Part shown: positions 1 through 9,039 of the stretch, one piece after another
How the letters are laid out: each line of letters starts with the position of its first letter
How positions within the stretch are numbered: position 1 is the first letter of the stretch
Assembly (NCBI GenBank): GCA_021776335.1
Contig: JAJFGB010000004.1
Coordinates: 1 to 64,000 of the forward strand
From: Hyphococcus sp.
GTDB lineage: Bacteria; Pseudomonadota; Alphaproteobacteria; Caulobacterales; Parvularculaceae
DNA: 64,000 nucleotides
Reading direction: 5' to 3'
Program-made: the position numbers and the translations under genes
Notes under the pieces: generated by a model
What the model saw: the letters and a program-made list of their open reading frames with translations, nothing else
Databases searched by the model: none
What the model was told of the DNA's origin: nothing

Positions 1-1046
1 ATCAGCGCAATGTCTGTGATGGCTTCCGGTCTAATGCGTTGTCCGCGATGCATGGCTTTGCCGTCGGCAAGCGAGTGTTCCTGAAAAACTTCCTTGATGG
101 TCTGAAGATAGAACTCTTCGGTCATGTCGAGGACCGAAAGATACTCATCATAAAATGCGCGATGCATGTCTGCGCTGTCGCCATCACCCTCAACCAGATG
201 CTGAAAATAATCCTGATGCGCATCAACATGACGATCGGAATTCATCGACAGGAAAGAATAGAGCTGCACAAAACCCGGATAGACCCGGCGCATCATCCCC
301 GAATAAGGCGCAGGCACTGTGAAAATCATATTGTTTGCAAACCACTCATAGGCGCGTTCTTGCGACAGCTTGTTCGGCAAGGTCGGCGAGCGGCGCGTAT
401 CAATGGGTGAACCCATAAGGGTAATTGACGCTGGGCGGTGCGGGTCATCATCCTCGGCCATAACCGCGGCGGCGGATAACAATGCCGGACCCGGCTGACA
501 CACCGCCATAGCATGCACGTTTGGACCAATCGCGCGCATAAACTCGATCAGATAATCAATGTAATCATTGAGATCGAAACGGCCGCGCGACACCGGAACA
601 TAACGCGCATCGTTCCAGTCCGTAATGTAGACATCATGATCCGGCAACATCGCTTCGACAGTGCCGCGCAGGAGCGTTGCATAATGGCCCGATAAAGGCG
701 CGATAATGAGAACCTTCGGATCCGGCGCCGCAGAACCACGCGCCTTTTCAAGTGCTGTTTCATCACGCTTGAAATGGAGAAGCGTTGCGAAATCTTTTTT
801 CAGAACCGGCTCGATGGTGACTGGGACAGTGATGCCATCAATGAGGGTCTCATCAACGCCCCATTCCGGTTTCGGATATCGACGCATGGAGTGCTCAACA
901 ACATCAAAAGCGGCGGCAACCGAACGGCCTGCCCAGCTATTGGCCATTGGATTAAAGGGAGAACGCCAGAAGCGCGCGCCCACACCAGCCGCGATGCGTG
1001 TCGGCATCATCGCCTCGTAAGCCATTTCATACGCCGAATAGAGCAT
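1..1046 (-). CDS. phaZ: Intracellular polyhydroxyalkanoate depolymerase, C-terminus cut by window edge
   Basis: Hydrolyses stored polyhydroxybutyrate granules in the cytoplasm. Read on the minus strand from the ATG at 1046 (AGGGGCGG ribosome site just upstream), the protein begins MLYSAYEMAYEAMMP, the typical PhaZ1/TIGR01849 N-terminus. It continues through an alpha/beta-hydrolase core (LIIAPLSGHYATLLRGTV, then ITDWNDARYVP) to AVCQPGPALL, where Cys183 (498-500) takes the nucleophile position as in this cysteine-type family. No signal peptide is seen, which fits an intracellular enzyme. About 348 codons are present; the family is usually 400-420 residues, so roughly 60 residues lie beyond position 1. 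The hydroxybutyryl-CoA dehydrogenase at 33 kb suits the same carbon-storage metabolism. The family call rests on several motifs and is firm. Confidence 0.92.
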   Translation of the reverse strand, partial: MLYSAYEMAYEAMMPTRIAAGVGARFWRSPFNPMANSWAGRSVAAAFDVVEHSMRRYPKPEWGVDETLIDGITVPVTIEPVLKKDFATLLHFKRDETALEKARGSAAPDPKVLIIAPLSGHYATLLRGTVEAMLPDHDVYITDWNDARYVPVSRGRFDLNDYIDYLIEFMRAIGPNVHAMAVCQPGPALLSAAAVMAEDDDPHRPASITLMGSPIDTRRSPTLPNKLSQERAYEWFANNMIFTVPAPYSGMMRRVYPGFVQLYSFLSMNSDRHVDAHQDYFQHLVEGDGDSADMHRAFYDEYLSVLDMTEEFYLQTIKEVFQEHSLADGKAMHRGQRIRPEAITDIAL

Positions 1047-1271
1047 GTTGTTTTGCCGCCCCTAACGCTACTGAACACATCCGCCATTGAACATTTTGTT
1101 GCATAGCACAAAATGTTCTGAATTCCCTAAAGGCCAAATCCCTTAAAGAACAAGGACTATGGGCCTTGTTCGGGGTTCAGATCAATGATTTATGACGGCG
1201 GTGCAATGTACCCGCTGCATCGCTGTTAATGATATTAACGATTGATTTTATTGATTAAAATACAATTACCG
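1047..1271. other. 225-bp intergenic region between phaZ and senC
   Basis: AT-rich stretch between two minus-strand genes. Apart from the inverted repeat at 1089-1118 it holds scattered TTAA/ATTAA runs (1225-1285) but no TTAA-N7-TTAA site, no clear terminator and no ORF with a convincing start. Confidence 0.5.
1089..1118. repeat. 11-bp perfect inverted repeat upstream of phaZ (operator candidate)
   Basis: GAACATTTTGT (1089-1099) is matched by ACAAAATGTTC (1108-1118) around an 8-nt spacer. It lies 43 bp before the phaZ start. The centre contains TGC-ATA-GCA (1100-1108), close to the TGC-N3/4-GCA core known for the granule regulator PhaR. No T-run follows on either strand, so a terminator is unlikely. 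The operator role is inference. Confidence 0.5.
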
Positions 1272-1868
1272 TCAAAAATCGTTAATACTGCGGCGCAACA
1301 CAGCTGCCAGATCCTGAGGACTTAGACCGCCGAGCATCGCAATCCGCGGCTGACCGGTGCGGTCGGCGATGAAGAAGAACCGGCCATGCTGGACAGTATA
1401 TTCCAGCGCGCTATCGGGAAGTTGTTCTATCTGGGCAAATAGCTTGTATCCGTTGCGCGCGGCTTTCGCGGCATCCGGCGCGCCGGTCAGCGCGATAATG
1501 CGCTCGTCAAACGCAAAATACGCCCGAAGCGCTTCTGGCGTGTCACGTTCTGGATCGACCGATATAAAAATCGGCGCAACCTCCCCGGCCTTGTCGCCGA
1601 GTTCATTGAGCGCGGCGCTCATAATGCCCACATCGCCCGGGCAAACGTCGGGGCAATGGGTAAAACCAAAATAGACAAGCATTACCTTGCCCTCAAAATC
1701 TTCGTCGGTGACAGGTTCGCCATCTTCACCCACCAGGGCAAAATCGCCCGTGAATTGATCTGACAATTCGATCACCAAATCCGTGGGAACCGGCCCTACG
1801 CCTTCCTGACCGCAGCCGGAAAGGCAAATCATCAGGGCAGCGGCTATGGCAATTAGTGGGTGATTCAT
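1272..1868 (-). CDS. senC: SCO1/SenC family copper chaperone lipoprotein
   Basis: Membrane-anchored thioredoxin-fold protein that delivers copper to the CuA site of cytochrome c oxidase; the Rhodobacter homologue PrrC also takes part in Reg/Prr redox signalling. The 198 residues start with a lipoprotein signal (LSGC, Cys19). The copper motif CPDVCP gives Cys72 and Cys76, and the third ligand is His161 in VQHGRFFF. Length is normal for the family. It is divergent from regB with 77 bp between the starts, matching the known regB-senC-regA neighbourhood, and the aa3 oxidase genes follow 10 kb away. It is likely expressed with the Reg system. Confidence 0.93.
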   Translation of the reverse strand: MNHPLIAIAAALMICLSGCGQEGVGPVPTDLVIELSDQFTGDFALVGEDGEPVTDEDFEGKVMLVYFGFTHCPDVCPGDVGIMSAALNELGDKAGEVAPIFISVDPERDTPEALRAYFAFDERIIALTGAPDAAKAARNGYKLFAQIEQLPDSALEYTVQHGRFFFIADRTGQPRIAMLGGLSPQDLAAVLRRSINDF

Positions 1869-1945
1869 TTGTTTCTCGCGTCGATTGGTTGCTGTGTTCT
1901 TCTAACACCTTCCATTGCCGAGCGCACTCGCGGTAAAAGCGCGCA

Positions 1946-3289
1946 ATGCCGCACGCCCTTGCCGACAGCCAAGCCGCCATGAACGCTCTCCGCGAGCCCG
2001 TGCGCCTGCGCACCCTGACGACGATCAGATGGCTCGCCGCCGCCGGTCAAACGGTCGCGATTATCTCGGTGCATTTCGGCCTTGGTTTTCCGACCCCTCT
2101 CGGCCTCTGCCTTGGCGCGATCGCAGCCAGTGCATGGTTAAACCTGTTCACTGTTTTGCGCTTTTCGCCGCAACGGTTTTTAAGCGATCGCGAAGCCGCT
2201 GGATTTATCGCATTTGATATTGTGCAATTGAGCACGCTTTTGTTTTTTACAGGCGGCCTGCAAAACCCTTTCTCTGTAATGATTATTGCGCCGGTCACTA
2301 TTGCCGCGAGCGTTTTGCCGTTGCGCCTTACGATCCTGATCGCGTCGCTGGCTTTTGCGAGCATCAGCCTGTTGGCGCTTTTTAACATGGCCTTGCCCTG
2401 GGCGCCCGGCGAAACATTAGCACTGGCGCCGGTCTATAAGGCTGGCGTTTGGGTGGCGTTGTCTTTTTCCGTTGCATTCTTTGCCGCCTATGCGCACCGC
2501 ATCGCCGTTGAATCAGCGCAGATGCGCAGCGCCCTTGCCGCCACACAACTCGTACTTGCACGCGAAGAGCGCCTTGCTGCGCTAGGCGGGCTCGCAGCCG
2601 CGGCAGCCCATGAGCTCGGAACACCGCTCGCAACCATTCAACTCACAGCCAAGGAAATGCAGCGAGAGCTGACTGACAATCCTGACATGGAAGAAGATGC
2701 TGCTCTGCTGGTGAGCCAGGCTGAACGATGTCGCGATATATTGGGGCGCCTTTCCCGGCACGGCGATGCGGGCGATGCTGTCCATGACCGCCTCAGCGTT
2801 GACGCCCTATTGAGAGAAGCCGCAGCGCCATTTCTTGATCTGTCGGGCGGGCCGCAGTTCCGCATTGAAACGACCAGCACTGACGGCGCCGCCGAACCGA
2901 CATTGCAGCGCCGTCCGGAGGTTATTTTTGGATTGCGTAATTTCATCGAAAATGCTGCGGATTTTGCCGCGCGCGAAGTGTTGCTGGCTGCGGAATGGAC
3001 GGGGAGTTCGCTGCGAATCTCGGTCCATGATGACGGACCAGGTTTTTCGCCTGAGGTATTGATGCGCCTGGGCGAGCCCTATGTCAGCGCGCGGGCGGGA
3101 CATCGCACAGATAACGGGCGCAAGGACGGCATGGGGCTCGGCTTTTTCATCGCCAAAACTCTTCTGGAAGGGACCGGCGCACGGGTTGAATTTGATAATC
3201 GCCAGTGGGGCGAAGCGGCGCAGCAAGCCGGGGCCAGCATTTCCTCTGAATGGGCGCTTTCTGCACTTTCAGCGCCGCCAATCGCTTGA
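1946..3289 (+). CDS. regB: Redox sensor histidine kinase RegB/PrrB/ActS
   Basis: Membrane sensor kinase that reads quinone/oxidase redox state and phosphorylates RegA. Six hydrophobic segments span about residues 25-185. The quinone-site signature GGLQNPF lies at 103-109 in a periplasmic loop. The dimerisation/phosphoacceptor helix has AAAHELGTPLA with His222, and the redox-active cysteine found in this family is present as Cys262 in AERCRDIL. The ATP-binding domain shows HDDGPGF and GMGLGFFIAKTLL. All hallmarks of the RegB family are intact. The ATG at 1946 leaves a typical short cytoplasmic N-terminus; an internal Met at residue 12 is an alternative. regA follows after 66 bp. Confidence 0.95.
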   Translation: MPHALADSQAAMNALREPVRLRTLTTIRWLAAAGQTVAIISVHFGLGFPTPLGLCLGAIAASAWLNLFTVLRFSPQRFLSDREAAGFIAFDIVQLSTLLFFTGGLQNPFSVMIIAPVTIAASVLPLRLTILIASLAFASISLLALFNMALPWAPGETLALAPVYKAGVWVALSFSVAFFAAYAHRIAVESAQMRSALAATQLVLAREERLAALGGLAAAAAHELGTPLATIQLTAKEMQRELTDNPDMEEDAALLVSQAERCRDILGRLSRHGDAGDAVHDRLSVDALLREAAAPFLDLSGGPQFRIETTSTDGAAEPTLQRRPEVIFGLRNFIENAADFAAREVLLAAEWTGSSLRISVHDDGPGFSPEVLMRLGEPYVSARAGHRTDNGRKDGMGLGFFIAKTLLEGTGARVEFDNRQWGEAAQQAGASISSEWALSALSAPPIA

Positions 3290-3355
3290 AAACCCAGATT
3301 AAAAAGCGCATCTAGACGCCGAAGATCACGAAGTAATTTCCCTGGATGGCGCCCA

Positions 3356-3925
3356 ATGACGAGGCTTGAAGACGCGCGAACGAGCGATCGCTCGCTGCCG
3401 GAAGATACAACACTGTTAATCGTTGATGATGATGAACCGTTTCGCACACGCTTAGGGCGCGCCATGGAAAAGCGCGGCTTTCAACCGATCTTGGCGGCAG
3501 GCGTTAGTGACGCTCGCAAGATCGTCAAGGAATTGGCGCCGGCCTTCGCTGTCGTGGATCTTCGGCTTGAAGACGGCGATGGGCTGCAGGTGGTAAACCA
3601 GATCAATGACAAGCGTGAGGACTGCCGCGTGGTTATGCTGACGGGTTACGGCAATATTGCGACAGCTGTCGCAGCCGTGAAAGCCGGCGCGATCGATTAT
3701 TTATCAAAACCTGCCGATGCGGACGATGTTGAAAAAGCACTGCTGGCAAAGCCCGGCGAACGCCCTGCCCCGCCCGAAAACCCCATGTCAGCGGATCGCG
3801 TCCGTTGGGAGCACATTCAGCGCGTCTACGAACTTTGCGATCATAATGTATCTGAAACCGCCCGCCGCCTTGGCATGCACCGCCGCACCCTGCAACGAAT
3901 TCTCGCAAAACGGGCGCCCCGCTAA
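3356..3925 (+). CDS. regA: Response regulator RegA/PrrA/ActR
   Basis: DNA-binding partner of RegB that controls respiration, photosynthesis, nitrogen or carbon genes in alphaproteobacteria. The 189 residues comprise a receiver domain (acidic pocket VDDDE at 23-27, phosphoacceptor Asp68 in VVDLRLEDGDG, TG and K in MLTGYG and LSKPAD) and a short Fis-type helix-turn-helix at the C-terminus (DHNVSETARRLGMHRRTLQRIL). The helix-turn-helix is the near-invariant RegA signature. The ATG at 3356 follows regB closely, so they are probably co-transcribed. Targets may include the cox genes at 11-21 kb; that is inference. Confidence 0.95.
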   Translation: MTRLEDARTSDRSLPEDTTLLIVDDDEPFRTRLGRAMEKRGFQPILAAGVSDARKIVKELAPAFAVVDLRLEDGDGLQVVNQINDKREDCRVVMLTGYGNIATAVAAVKAGAIDYLSKPADADDVEKALLAKPGERPAPPENPMSADRVRWEHIQRVYELCDHNVSETARRLGMHRRTLQRILAKRAPR

Positions 3926-3930
3926 CAATT

Positions 3931-4073
3931 GCGACAGATAACGTTCAGTTGTTGCCATATGGCGACGAATTGAAACAATGTCGCTTGACCAATTGTTGCG
4001 CAACGCTGATTCTGATCGCTCGCCGTTCGCAGCCCTAAGCACATCTGGAGAGATTTCATGCGACATTTGTCGT
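3931..4073. promoter_or_regulatory. Cluster of GCGAC/GTCGC half sites, possible RegA boxes
   Basis: GCGAC occurs at 3931-3935 and 3962-3966, with GTCGC at 3980-3984 forming GCGAC-N13-GTCGC. GCGAC-ATTT-GTCG overlaps the next start codon at 4060-4072. RegA/PrrA/RegR sites are built from GCGNC and GNCGC half sites with variable spacing. The spacing here is not canonical, so this is only a candidate. Confidence 0.25.
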
Positions 4074-6781
4074 TTTTCATCGCCGCCGCAATTTTTCTGA
4101 ATGCTTCGGCCTTCGCCACAGAAATTGATCTGCCCTATGAGCAGTTCAAGCTCGATAACGGGTTAACCGTTGTCGTTCACGAAGACCGCAAGGCGCCGCT
4201 AGTGGCCGTTTCAATCTGGTACCACGTCGGCTCAAAGGACGAGCCTCAGGGCAAGACCGGGTTCGCGCATCTATTTGAACATCTGATGTTCAATGGTTCT
4301 GAAAATTATGACGGTGAATGGTTCGAGCCGCTCGAAGATGTTGGCGCGACAGATCTCAACGGCACAACATGGTTTGATCGCACCAATTATTTTCAAACCG
4401 TACCGATTACCGCACTTGAGCGGGTCTTGTGGATGGAATCCGATCGCATGGGCCACCTTCTCGGCGCCGTTACCGAGGAAAAGCTCAACAACCAGCGCGG
4501 CGTTGTTCAAAATGAAAAGCGTCAGGGTGACAACCAGCCTTACGGGCGCGCGGAATATTCCGTTCTTGCCGGCCTGTTGCCGGAGGGCCATCCCTATAGC
4601 CACTCAACCATCGGATCCCTTGAGGACCTCGACGCCGCGTCACTTGATGATGTGAAGGCCTGGTTCAAGGAATATTATGGCGCGGCAAACACAGTGCTGG
4701 TCATTGCAGGCGACATCGACGCTGCGACAGCGCGCCCGCTGGTTGAAAAATACTTCGGCGACATCGAGGCGGGCCCGCCGCTAACGCAAGCGACCGCGAA
4801 TGCGCCGAAACTCAACGTCAACAAGACTGAAATCATGTTCGACCAGGTTCCCCAACCGCGCCTTGATCGAAACTGGACAGCGCCCGGACGCACAACCCGC
4901 GACGCGGTGCTGGTGCAACTTGCAGCAGAAGTGCTCGGCGGCGGCAAAACATCACGGCTATATCAAAAGCTCGTAGACGAATTGCAGCTCGCAACATCGG
5001 CCACATCAAACCTTCAAGGCCAGGAGTTGCTGAGTTTTTATTCTGTTACGGTTGACGCGAAAAAAGACGCTGACCTGGACCGCGTCCAGCGTGAGATGGA
5101 AGCGGTGATTGCCGCATTTCTTTCCAAGGGACCGTCGGCGGCGGAACTCAATCGGGCAAAAACCGGCATCAAAGCCGGCCTTGTTCGCGGCCTGGAAAAA
5201 GTCGGCGGTTTTGGCGGCAAAGCCGTCACGCTGGCCGAAGGTGCGCTTTATGCGGGCGATCCGGGATTTATAACAACACAGCTCGAATGGCTTGAGGCGG
5301 CGACGCCAAGAGAAGTCTTGCGCGCTGCGCGCGAGGTTATGTCCGCGGGTTACTATCAGCTTAATATCCTTCCCTATCCTGAATATTCAACGACCGCGTC
5401 AACAGTTGATCGCTCAACCGGCCTGCCTGAAGTGACGACGTCGCCGGATCTTACCTTTCCGTCAATTGAAACGGCCGCGCTCTCAAACGGCATGAAGGTC
5501 GTATTGGCCGAGCGCCACGCTGTGCCGGTCATAGAAATCTCGGTGCAGTTTGACGCCGGTTATGCGGCAGACTCAGTTAGCGGCGGCACGCTTGGCGGCG
5601 CCTCTTTCACTGGCGCAATGCTTGATGAAGGAACGGCGAAGCGCTCAGCACTAGACATCGCCGAAGAGCTCGAATCTCTGGGCGCAACGCTCGGCGCAGG
5701 GTCGACCCTTGATACGACAGGCGTTTCGATGTCTGCGCTCAAAGAAAACTTGCGCCCCTCACTGGATATTCTGGGTGATGTTCTGCGCAATCCAGCCTTC
5801 GAAAACGAAGAGATAGAAAAACTGCGCGCCCGGTGGCTCGCAGCCATTGAGCAGGAAAAAGCCAGCCCGGTTCAGCTGGCCTTGCGCGTGCTGCCGCCGG
5901 AGATTTACGGCGCCGAACACGCCTATGGCGTACCATTTACGGGCTCGGGCTATGCAACATCAATCAATTCGCTTTCGCGCAACGACCTTGTCGGGTTTCA
6001 TGGAACCTGGCTGCGCCCTGACAACGCGACAATCTTTGTTGTTGGCGACACATCCCTTGAAGAAATTGTTCCGGAACTCGAGCGCACCTTTGGCGCCTGG
6101 CGCGCGTCAGCCGGCGCCATCCCGGCCAAAAACATCGCGACTGTCTCCCGGCCCAACAAAGGCAAGGTGATTATTTTTGACAAGCCTGGCTCACCGCAGT
6201 CGCTCATTCTTGCCGGTCATGTCGCGCCACCAACCAACGCTCCAAATGCAATAGCGCTCAACGCCATGAACGATATTCTTGGCGGGCAGTTTACGGCTCG
6301 GGTCAATATGAATTTGCGCGAGAGCAAGGGCTGGGCCTATGGCGCCTATACATTCTTTCAGGGCGCACGCGGGCAGCGACCCTATATGGTTTATGCTCCG
6401 GTGCAGACTGACAAGACGACGGATTCGATCAGGGAACTGATTAAAGAACTTAATGACTACAAGACGACACGCCCGGCCACCCCCGGTGAATTGCAGCGTG
6501 TGATTTTGTCGAATACGCGGTCCCTGCCCGGCGCCTTTGAGACTTCCGACGATGTCTTATCGAGTCTTGTTTCCAGCGCCCGTTACGGGCGGGCATGGAA
6601 TTATCCGGCAACGCTTAAAGACAAGTATGAAGCGCTCGACCGTGACGATATCAGCGCAGCCGCAGAAGAAGTCGTCCATCCGGAAAGCCTGATCTGGGTC
6701 ATTGTCGGCGACCGGGAAGAGATCGAAGCTGGCCTTAAAACACTCAATCTTGGGCCGATCGAAGTGCGCGCCCTCGATTAA
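4058..6781 (+). CDS. Secreted M16 (pitrilysin/insulinase-like) zinc peptidase, two-domain
   Basis: Periplasmic zinc metallopeptidase probably degrading peptides. A signal peptide covers about residues 1-20 (ends SAFA). The inverted zinc motif HLFEH (His71, Glu74, His75) is present, with the distal Glu region NNQRGVVQNEKRQ about 75 residues later. At 907 residues it carries two M16 repeats; the second half (from about 470) lacks an HxxEH and should be the inactive substrate-binding half, as usual in fused M16 proteins. A GGAGAG ribosome site precedes the ATG. The gene is followed by a strong terminator at 6821-6849 and stands alone. The substrate is unknown. Confidence 0.92.
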   Translation: MRHLSFFIAAAIFLNASAFATEIDLPYEQFKLDNGLTVVVHEDRKAPLVAVSIWYHVGSKDEPQGKTGFAHLFEHLMFNGSENYDGEWFEPLEDVGATDLNGTTWFDRTNYFQTVPITALERVLWMESDRMGHLLGAVTEEKLNNQRGVVQNEKRQGDNQPYGRAEYSVLAGLLPEGHPYSHSTIGSLEDLDAASLDDVKAWFKEYYGAANTVLVIAGDIDAATARPLVEKYFGDIEAGPPLTQATANAPKLNVNKTEIMFDQVPQPRLDRNWTAPGRTTRDAVLVQLAAEVLGGGKTSRLYQKLVDELQLATSATSNLQGQELLSFYSVTVDAKKDADLDRVQREMEAVIAAFLSKGPSAAELNRAKTGIKAGLVRGLEKVGGFGGKAVTLAEGALYAGDPGFITTQLEWLEAATPREVLRAAREVMSAGYYQLNILPYPEYSTTASTVDRSTGLPEVTTSPDLTFPSIETAALSNGMKVVLAERHAVPVIEISVQFDAGYAADSVSGGTLGGASFTGAMLDEGTAKRSALDIAEELESLGATLGAGSTLDTTGVSMSALKENLRPSLDILGDVLRNPAFENEEIEKLRARWLAAIEQEKASPVQLALRVLPPEIYGAEHAYGVPFTGSGYATSINSLSRNDLVGFHGTWLRPDNATIFVVGDTSLEEIVPELERTFGAWRASAGAIPAKNIATVSRPNKGKVIIFDKPGSPQSLILAGHVAPPTNAPNAIALNAMNDILGGQFTARVNMNLRESKGWAYGAYTFFQGARGQRPYMVYAPVQTDKTTDSIRELIKELNDYKTTRPATPGELQRVILSNTRSLPGAFETSDDVLSSLVSSARYGRAWNYPATLKDKYEALDRDDISAAAEEVVHPESLIWVIVGDREEIEAGLKTLNLGPIEVRALD

Positions 6782-6820
6782 TTCTGGCATTCCATTGATG
6801 CCTGATATTTTCTTTTTGAT

Positions 6821-6849
6821 AAAACACCGCCTCGAAGGGGCGGTGTTTT
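6821..6849 (+). terminator. Rho-independent terminator after M16 peptidase
   Basis: Perfect 11-bp stem AAAACACCGCC (6821-6831) with GGCGGTGTTTT (6839-6849), 7-nt loop, T-run within the 3' arm. It sits 40 bp after the stop codon. Confidence 0.9.
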
Positions 6850-7033
6850 ATTAATATAATCAGATAGTTAACTAAATTCCCATGACCCAACGCAGCGCTT
6901 TGAGGGCCGCGCGCTGTGGCAGGCCCGAGACACCGGTCACAAAACCCTGATTTGATTAACCATCGCGCGTTCACCCGGCCCCGTTTTTGAATTAAAGTCC
7001 TATTCCGTGGGGTTTTTTCTGTAAGGGGTTACT
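6850..7033. other. Intergenic region ahead of the stator-like operon
   Basis: About 180 bp with no ORF of note. AAGGGG (7023-7028) is the ribosome site of the next gene. TTAAC half sites occur at 6868 and 6957 but no spaced pair. A promoter must lie here because of the upstream terminator; no clear -35/-10 pair stands out. Confidence 0.4.
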
Positions 7034-7984
7034 ATGGCGCGCTCGCTTGAACGGTCGGTGAAATTTGTCCGGCCCGGTCGCTACATCCTTAACATGTTGT
7101 TGTTTGTCGTCGCCGTCGGCGCCGGCGTTTATTATCTCTCGCCGTGGAGCCCGCAACCTACACCGCTGTTGATTGACGCCTTTAACGCCAACCAGGCGCT
7201 GAACGGTCTCATCCTCGGTGTCCTCGCAATCGGCATCATTTTCAACTTACGGCAGGCAGGCGTCATCACACCAGCGGTGCGTTGGGTCGAAGCCTTCCGC
7301 GAAACTGTCGATCCCGGGCGTTCACGCCTGCCGCGCGCACCGACCCTGATCAGCGCAATGGCAAAGCTTCTCCTCGATGCTGACGCACGCAGCGGCCGTC
7401 TGTCTCCGGAGTCGAGCCGCGCCATTCTTGATTCCATTGGCACAAGGATGGACGAAGGCCGCGAGATGGGCCGCTACTTAATGAATTTGCTTGTCTTCCT
7501 CGGACTTCTCGGCACGTTCTGGGGATTGCTGCAGACAGTCGATGCTGTCGCGGATACGATTAACGGTCTTGCCACTACCGATGGTGACGCCGAGGATGCA
7601 ATCACCCAATTGATCGCCAATCTGCGCGAGCCCCTATCGGGGATGGGCACTGCGTTTTCATCCTCACTGTTCGGTCTTGGCGGAAGCCTGATTGTCGGCT
7701 TTCTCGATCTTCAGGCTGGTCAGGCGCAAAACCGATTTTATACCGACCTTGAAGACTGGCTCGCGGGGATGACCGAAACCGTGCGCGCTGGCGGCAAAGA
7801 CGGCGCAAGTTATACAGGCAACATCGATGACGGCGACATGATCGGCGCTATTCAAGCGCTTGAGGCCGCACTTGCGGCCAACACCGAAACCCAAATCAAG
7901 GCGCAAGCCGGCCAGACGGCGGAACTTAAAGACGAAATCCGGGCGCTTAATCATACGCTGATCCGTTTCGGCGGCGGAGAGTAG
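7034..7984 (+). CDS. MotA/TolQ/ExbB family proton-channel protein
   Basis: Inner-membrane subunit expected to form a proton-conducting channel with the OmpA-domain partner encoded next. Hydrophobic segments are seen at about residues 20-36 (YILNMLLFVVAVGAGVYYL), 55-72 (ALNGLILGVLAIGIIF), 148-170 (LMNLLVFLGLLGTFWGLL) and 195-225 (GMGTAFSSSLFGLGGSLIVGF). The last two carry the small-residue and TFWGL/GMGTAFxxxLFGL patterns of the MotA/TolQ/ExbB superfamily. The C-terminal 45 residues look coiled-coil. The stop is 1 bp before the next start, so coupled translation is likely. No flagellar, tol or tonB genes are adjacent, so the energised process is unknown. Confidence 0.85.
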   Translation: MARSLERSVKFVRPGRYILNMLLFVVAVGAGVYYLSPWSPQPTPLLIDAFNANQALNGLILGVLAIGIIFNLRQAGVITPAVRWVEAFRETVDPGRSRLPRAPTLISAMAKLLLDADARSGRLSPESSRAILDSIGTRMDEGREMGRYLMNLLVFLGLLGTFWGLLQTVDAVADTINGLATTDGDAEDAITQLIANLREPLSGMGTAFSSSLFGLGGSLIVGFLDLQAGQAQNRFYTDLEDWLAGMTETVRAGGKDGASYTGNIDDGDMIGAIQALEAALAANTETQIKAQAGQTAELKDEIRALNHTLIRFGGGE

Positions 7985-7985
7985 T

Positions 7986-9014
7986 ATGGCGCGTCGCCGC
8001 ACTCGGAGCGAGGCCAATATCTGGCCGGGCTTTGTTGACGGATTGTCAACACTGCTCCTGGTGCTAATGTTTGTCTTGTCTATCTTTGTCGTGGCGCAAT
8101 TTTATCTCGGCGACAAACTTGCCAGCGTAAAAGATGAGCTCGCGTCAAAAGACGACGAGCTGGCTCGCCTCATCGCGCAAATCAATTCACTTAATGATCA
8201 ACTCGGCCTCGCGACAGCTGAGCGCGACCGTCTGCAGGCGCAAGTACTGGCGCTCGAAGATACGATTACCAAAAAAGACGAAGAGCTTGCAGGACTCGGT
8301 GTTGCGCTGGCGGCAAGCCAGACGGCGGTCGCCGCTTCAGCGGAAGAACTGGAAGCGGAAAAAGCACTCAGCGATGCGCAAAAGAGTGAGATTGCCACCC
8401 TCAATGCGCAGATCGCCGCCCTGCGCCGGCAGCTCGCCAGCCTGCAGGAAGCGCTCGACGCATCAGAAGCAAAAGACCTGGAACAACAGGCTCAGATCGA
8501 AAATCTCTCCCAGCGCCTTAACGCAGCGCTTGCCCGCAAAGTCCAGGAACTCCAGGAAGTGCGCTCACGATTTTTCGAAGCCCTGCGAGAAGCGCTCGGC
8601 GATCGCACCGATGTCAGGGTCGTTGGCGACCGGTTTATCTTTGAAAGCGATATTCTCTTCGGTTCATGCTCAGCAACACTTGGGCAAGCGGGGATGATTG
8701 AACTCAACAAACTCGCTGCAGCGCTGATCGATATACAGGGCGACATCCCAGCTGAGCTCAACTGGGTCCTGCGTGTTGACGGCCATGCCGACGCGTCGCC
8801 GCTCGGGCCCTCCTGCAGCACAAAATTCAATTCCAATCTCGATCTTTCTGCTCAGCGCGCCATCGCGGTTGTGGAATATCTAGGCGGCCGCGGTGTTGCG
8901 GGACGACGCCTTCTGGCAACGGGTTCTGGATCGACCTCACCATTGGTTTCAGGATTTTCAGCGAGCACACTCGCCCAGAACCGCCGCATCGAATTCAAAT
9001 TAACGGAGCGATAA
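7986..9014 (+). CDS. OmpA-domain peptidoglycan-binding stator-like protein with long coiled coil
   Basis: Partner of the upstream channel protein, built like MotB/TolR/ZorB. A short Arg-rich N-terminus precedes one membrane helix (GFVDGLSTLLLVLMFVLSIFVV, about residues 15-37). Its Asp, in WPGFVDGLS, sits where MotB and TolR carry the proton-binding aspartate. Residues about 45-195 form a long heptad-rich coiled coil. The C-terminal OmpA domain has LRVDGHADASP, NLDLSAQRAIAVV and NRRIEFKL, the peptidoglycan-binding signature. The extended coil is much longer than in TolR. Similar proteins are conserved in alphaproteobacteria without a settled function. Confidence 0.87.
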   Translation: MARRRTRSEANIWPGFVDGLSTLLLVLMFVLSIFVVAQFYLGDKLASVKDELASKDDELARLIAQINSLNDQLGLATAERDRLQAQVLALEDTITKKDEELAGLGVALAASQTAVAASAEELEAEKALSDAQKSEIATLNAQIAALRRQLASLQEALDASEAKDLEQQAQIENLSQRLNAALARKVQELQEVRSRFFEALREALGDRTDVRVVGDRFIFESDILFGSCSATLGQAGMIELNKLAAALIDIQGDIPAELNWVLRVDGHADASPLGPSCSTKFNSNLDLSAQRAIAVVEYLGGRGVAGRRLLATGSGSTSPLVSGFSASTLAQNRRIEFKLTER

Positions 9015-9039
9015 TCACCGCTGCGAAGGGGGACGACAC

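Noticed and set aside
7034-9014. Zorya-type (ZorAB) anti-phage motor
   Set aside because: The channel and OmpA proteins resemble ZorA/ZorB in layout, but no ZorC/ZorD or helicase-nuclease gene follows; the neighbours are wall-related, and this pair is widespread in alphaproteobacteria.
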